Positions 63,930 to 64,000 of a stretch of 64,000 nt of DNA are shown piece after piece. Position 1 is the first letter of the stretch. Every line of letters begins with the position of its first letter. The stretch is taken from assembly GCF_003226565.1 (NCBI RefSeq), contig NZ_QKOE01000005.1, positions 172,846-236,845 on the forward strand. The letters run 5' to 3'. The stretch comes from Parazoarcus communis SWub3 = DSM 12120 (lineage in GTDB: Bacteria > Pseudomonadota > Gammaproteobacteria > Burkholderiales > Rhodocyclaceae). The notes beneath the pieces were generated by a model that ran no database searches, was not told the origin of the DNA, and was given only the letters and a program-made list of their open reading frames with translations. The position numbers were made by a program, and so were the translations under genes.

Positions 63930-63950
63930 CGCCCGCGTAAGCGGGCGTTT
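63930..63950 (+). terminator. Hairpin after tRNA-Leu
   Basis: CGCCCGC (63930-63936) pairs with GCGGGCG (63941-63947) around GTAA and is followed by TTT. The last 50 bases of the window after it hold no gene that I can recognise. Confidence 0.6.
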
Positions 63951-64000
63951 CCATGAAGGGCAGCTAAAACAATAATGGCAGCAATAAGTTGCCTTACTCA

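Overview
The window is a 64 kb stretch of a GC-rich betaproteobacterial chromosome, most likely from the Rhodocyclales (Azoarcus, Aromatoleum or Thauera type). The evidence is the gene order (rhodanese-grxC-secB-gpsA, hemH-hrcA-nadK-recN-fur-bamE-dapB-carAB-greA-yhbY-rlmE-ftsH-folP-glmM, tpiA-secG-tRNA-Leu), a tmRNA whose tag reads ANDERFALAA, and a two-heme cytochrome c4. The genus is an inference. Nearly all of the DNA is coding. I see no insertion sequence, phage, CRISPR array or rRNA.

Layout. 0-3.6 kb: the start of phoU, then rpiA, moeA, cytochrome c4 and engB. 3.8-8.8 kb: hemB, a HAD nucleotidase, bioC and bioB, comF and trmL. 8.9-11.9 kb: a minus-strand operon read as thiol-sensing repressor, membrane rhodanese, grxC, secB, an SH3 protein and gpsA. 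12.1-16.2 kb: envC, a C-terminal processing protease, a conserved unknown gene and a MoeB/ThiF-like enzyme. 16.2-19.1 kb: ribD, nrdR and glyA. 19.2-23.4 kb: a TRAP transporter (dctPQM, keto-acid type) overlapping a histidine phosphatase. 23.8-28.6 kb: an SdiA-regulated-like protein, tmRNA, ubiG, an OmpA-like protein and an amidohydrolase. 28.8-31.2 kb: a Ser/Thr kinase with a cyclic-nucleotide-binding domain, facing a protein with EF-hand-like loops. 31.3-51.8 kb: the conserved block hemH to glmM, interrupted by a large hybrid histidine kinase between dapB and carA.

52.0-62.5 kb is the most distinctive part. A complete phosphate importer (pstSCAB) is followed on the same strand by an arsenate-resistance cluster: a thioredoxin-type arsenate reductase, the GAPDH/ArsJ pair that makes and exports 1-arseno-3-phosphoglycerate, an ArsR repressor with C-terminal cysteines, the arsenite exporter Acr3, a glutaredoxin-type ArsC and ArsH. 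Phosphate uptake, which arsenate can enter, thus sits beside two biochemically independent routes for getting rid of arsenate. phoU is not in this cluster; it lies at the left edge of the window downstream of rpiA.

62.6-64 kb holds tpiA, secG and tRNA-Leu(GAG). Other points of interest are a repressor whose two key cysteines have the spacing of the sulfide sensors SqrR/BigR, a terminator-like hairpin in the carA leader, strong hairpins between the binding-protein gene and the permease genes in both transporter operons, and an altered signature loop in FolP.
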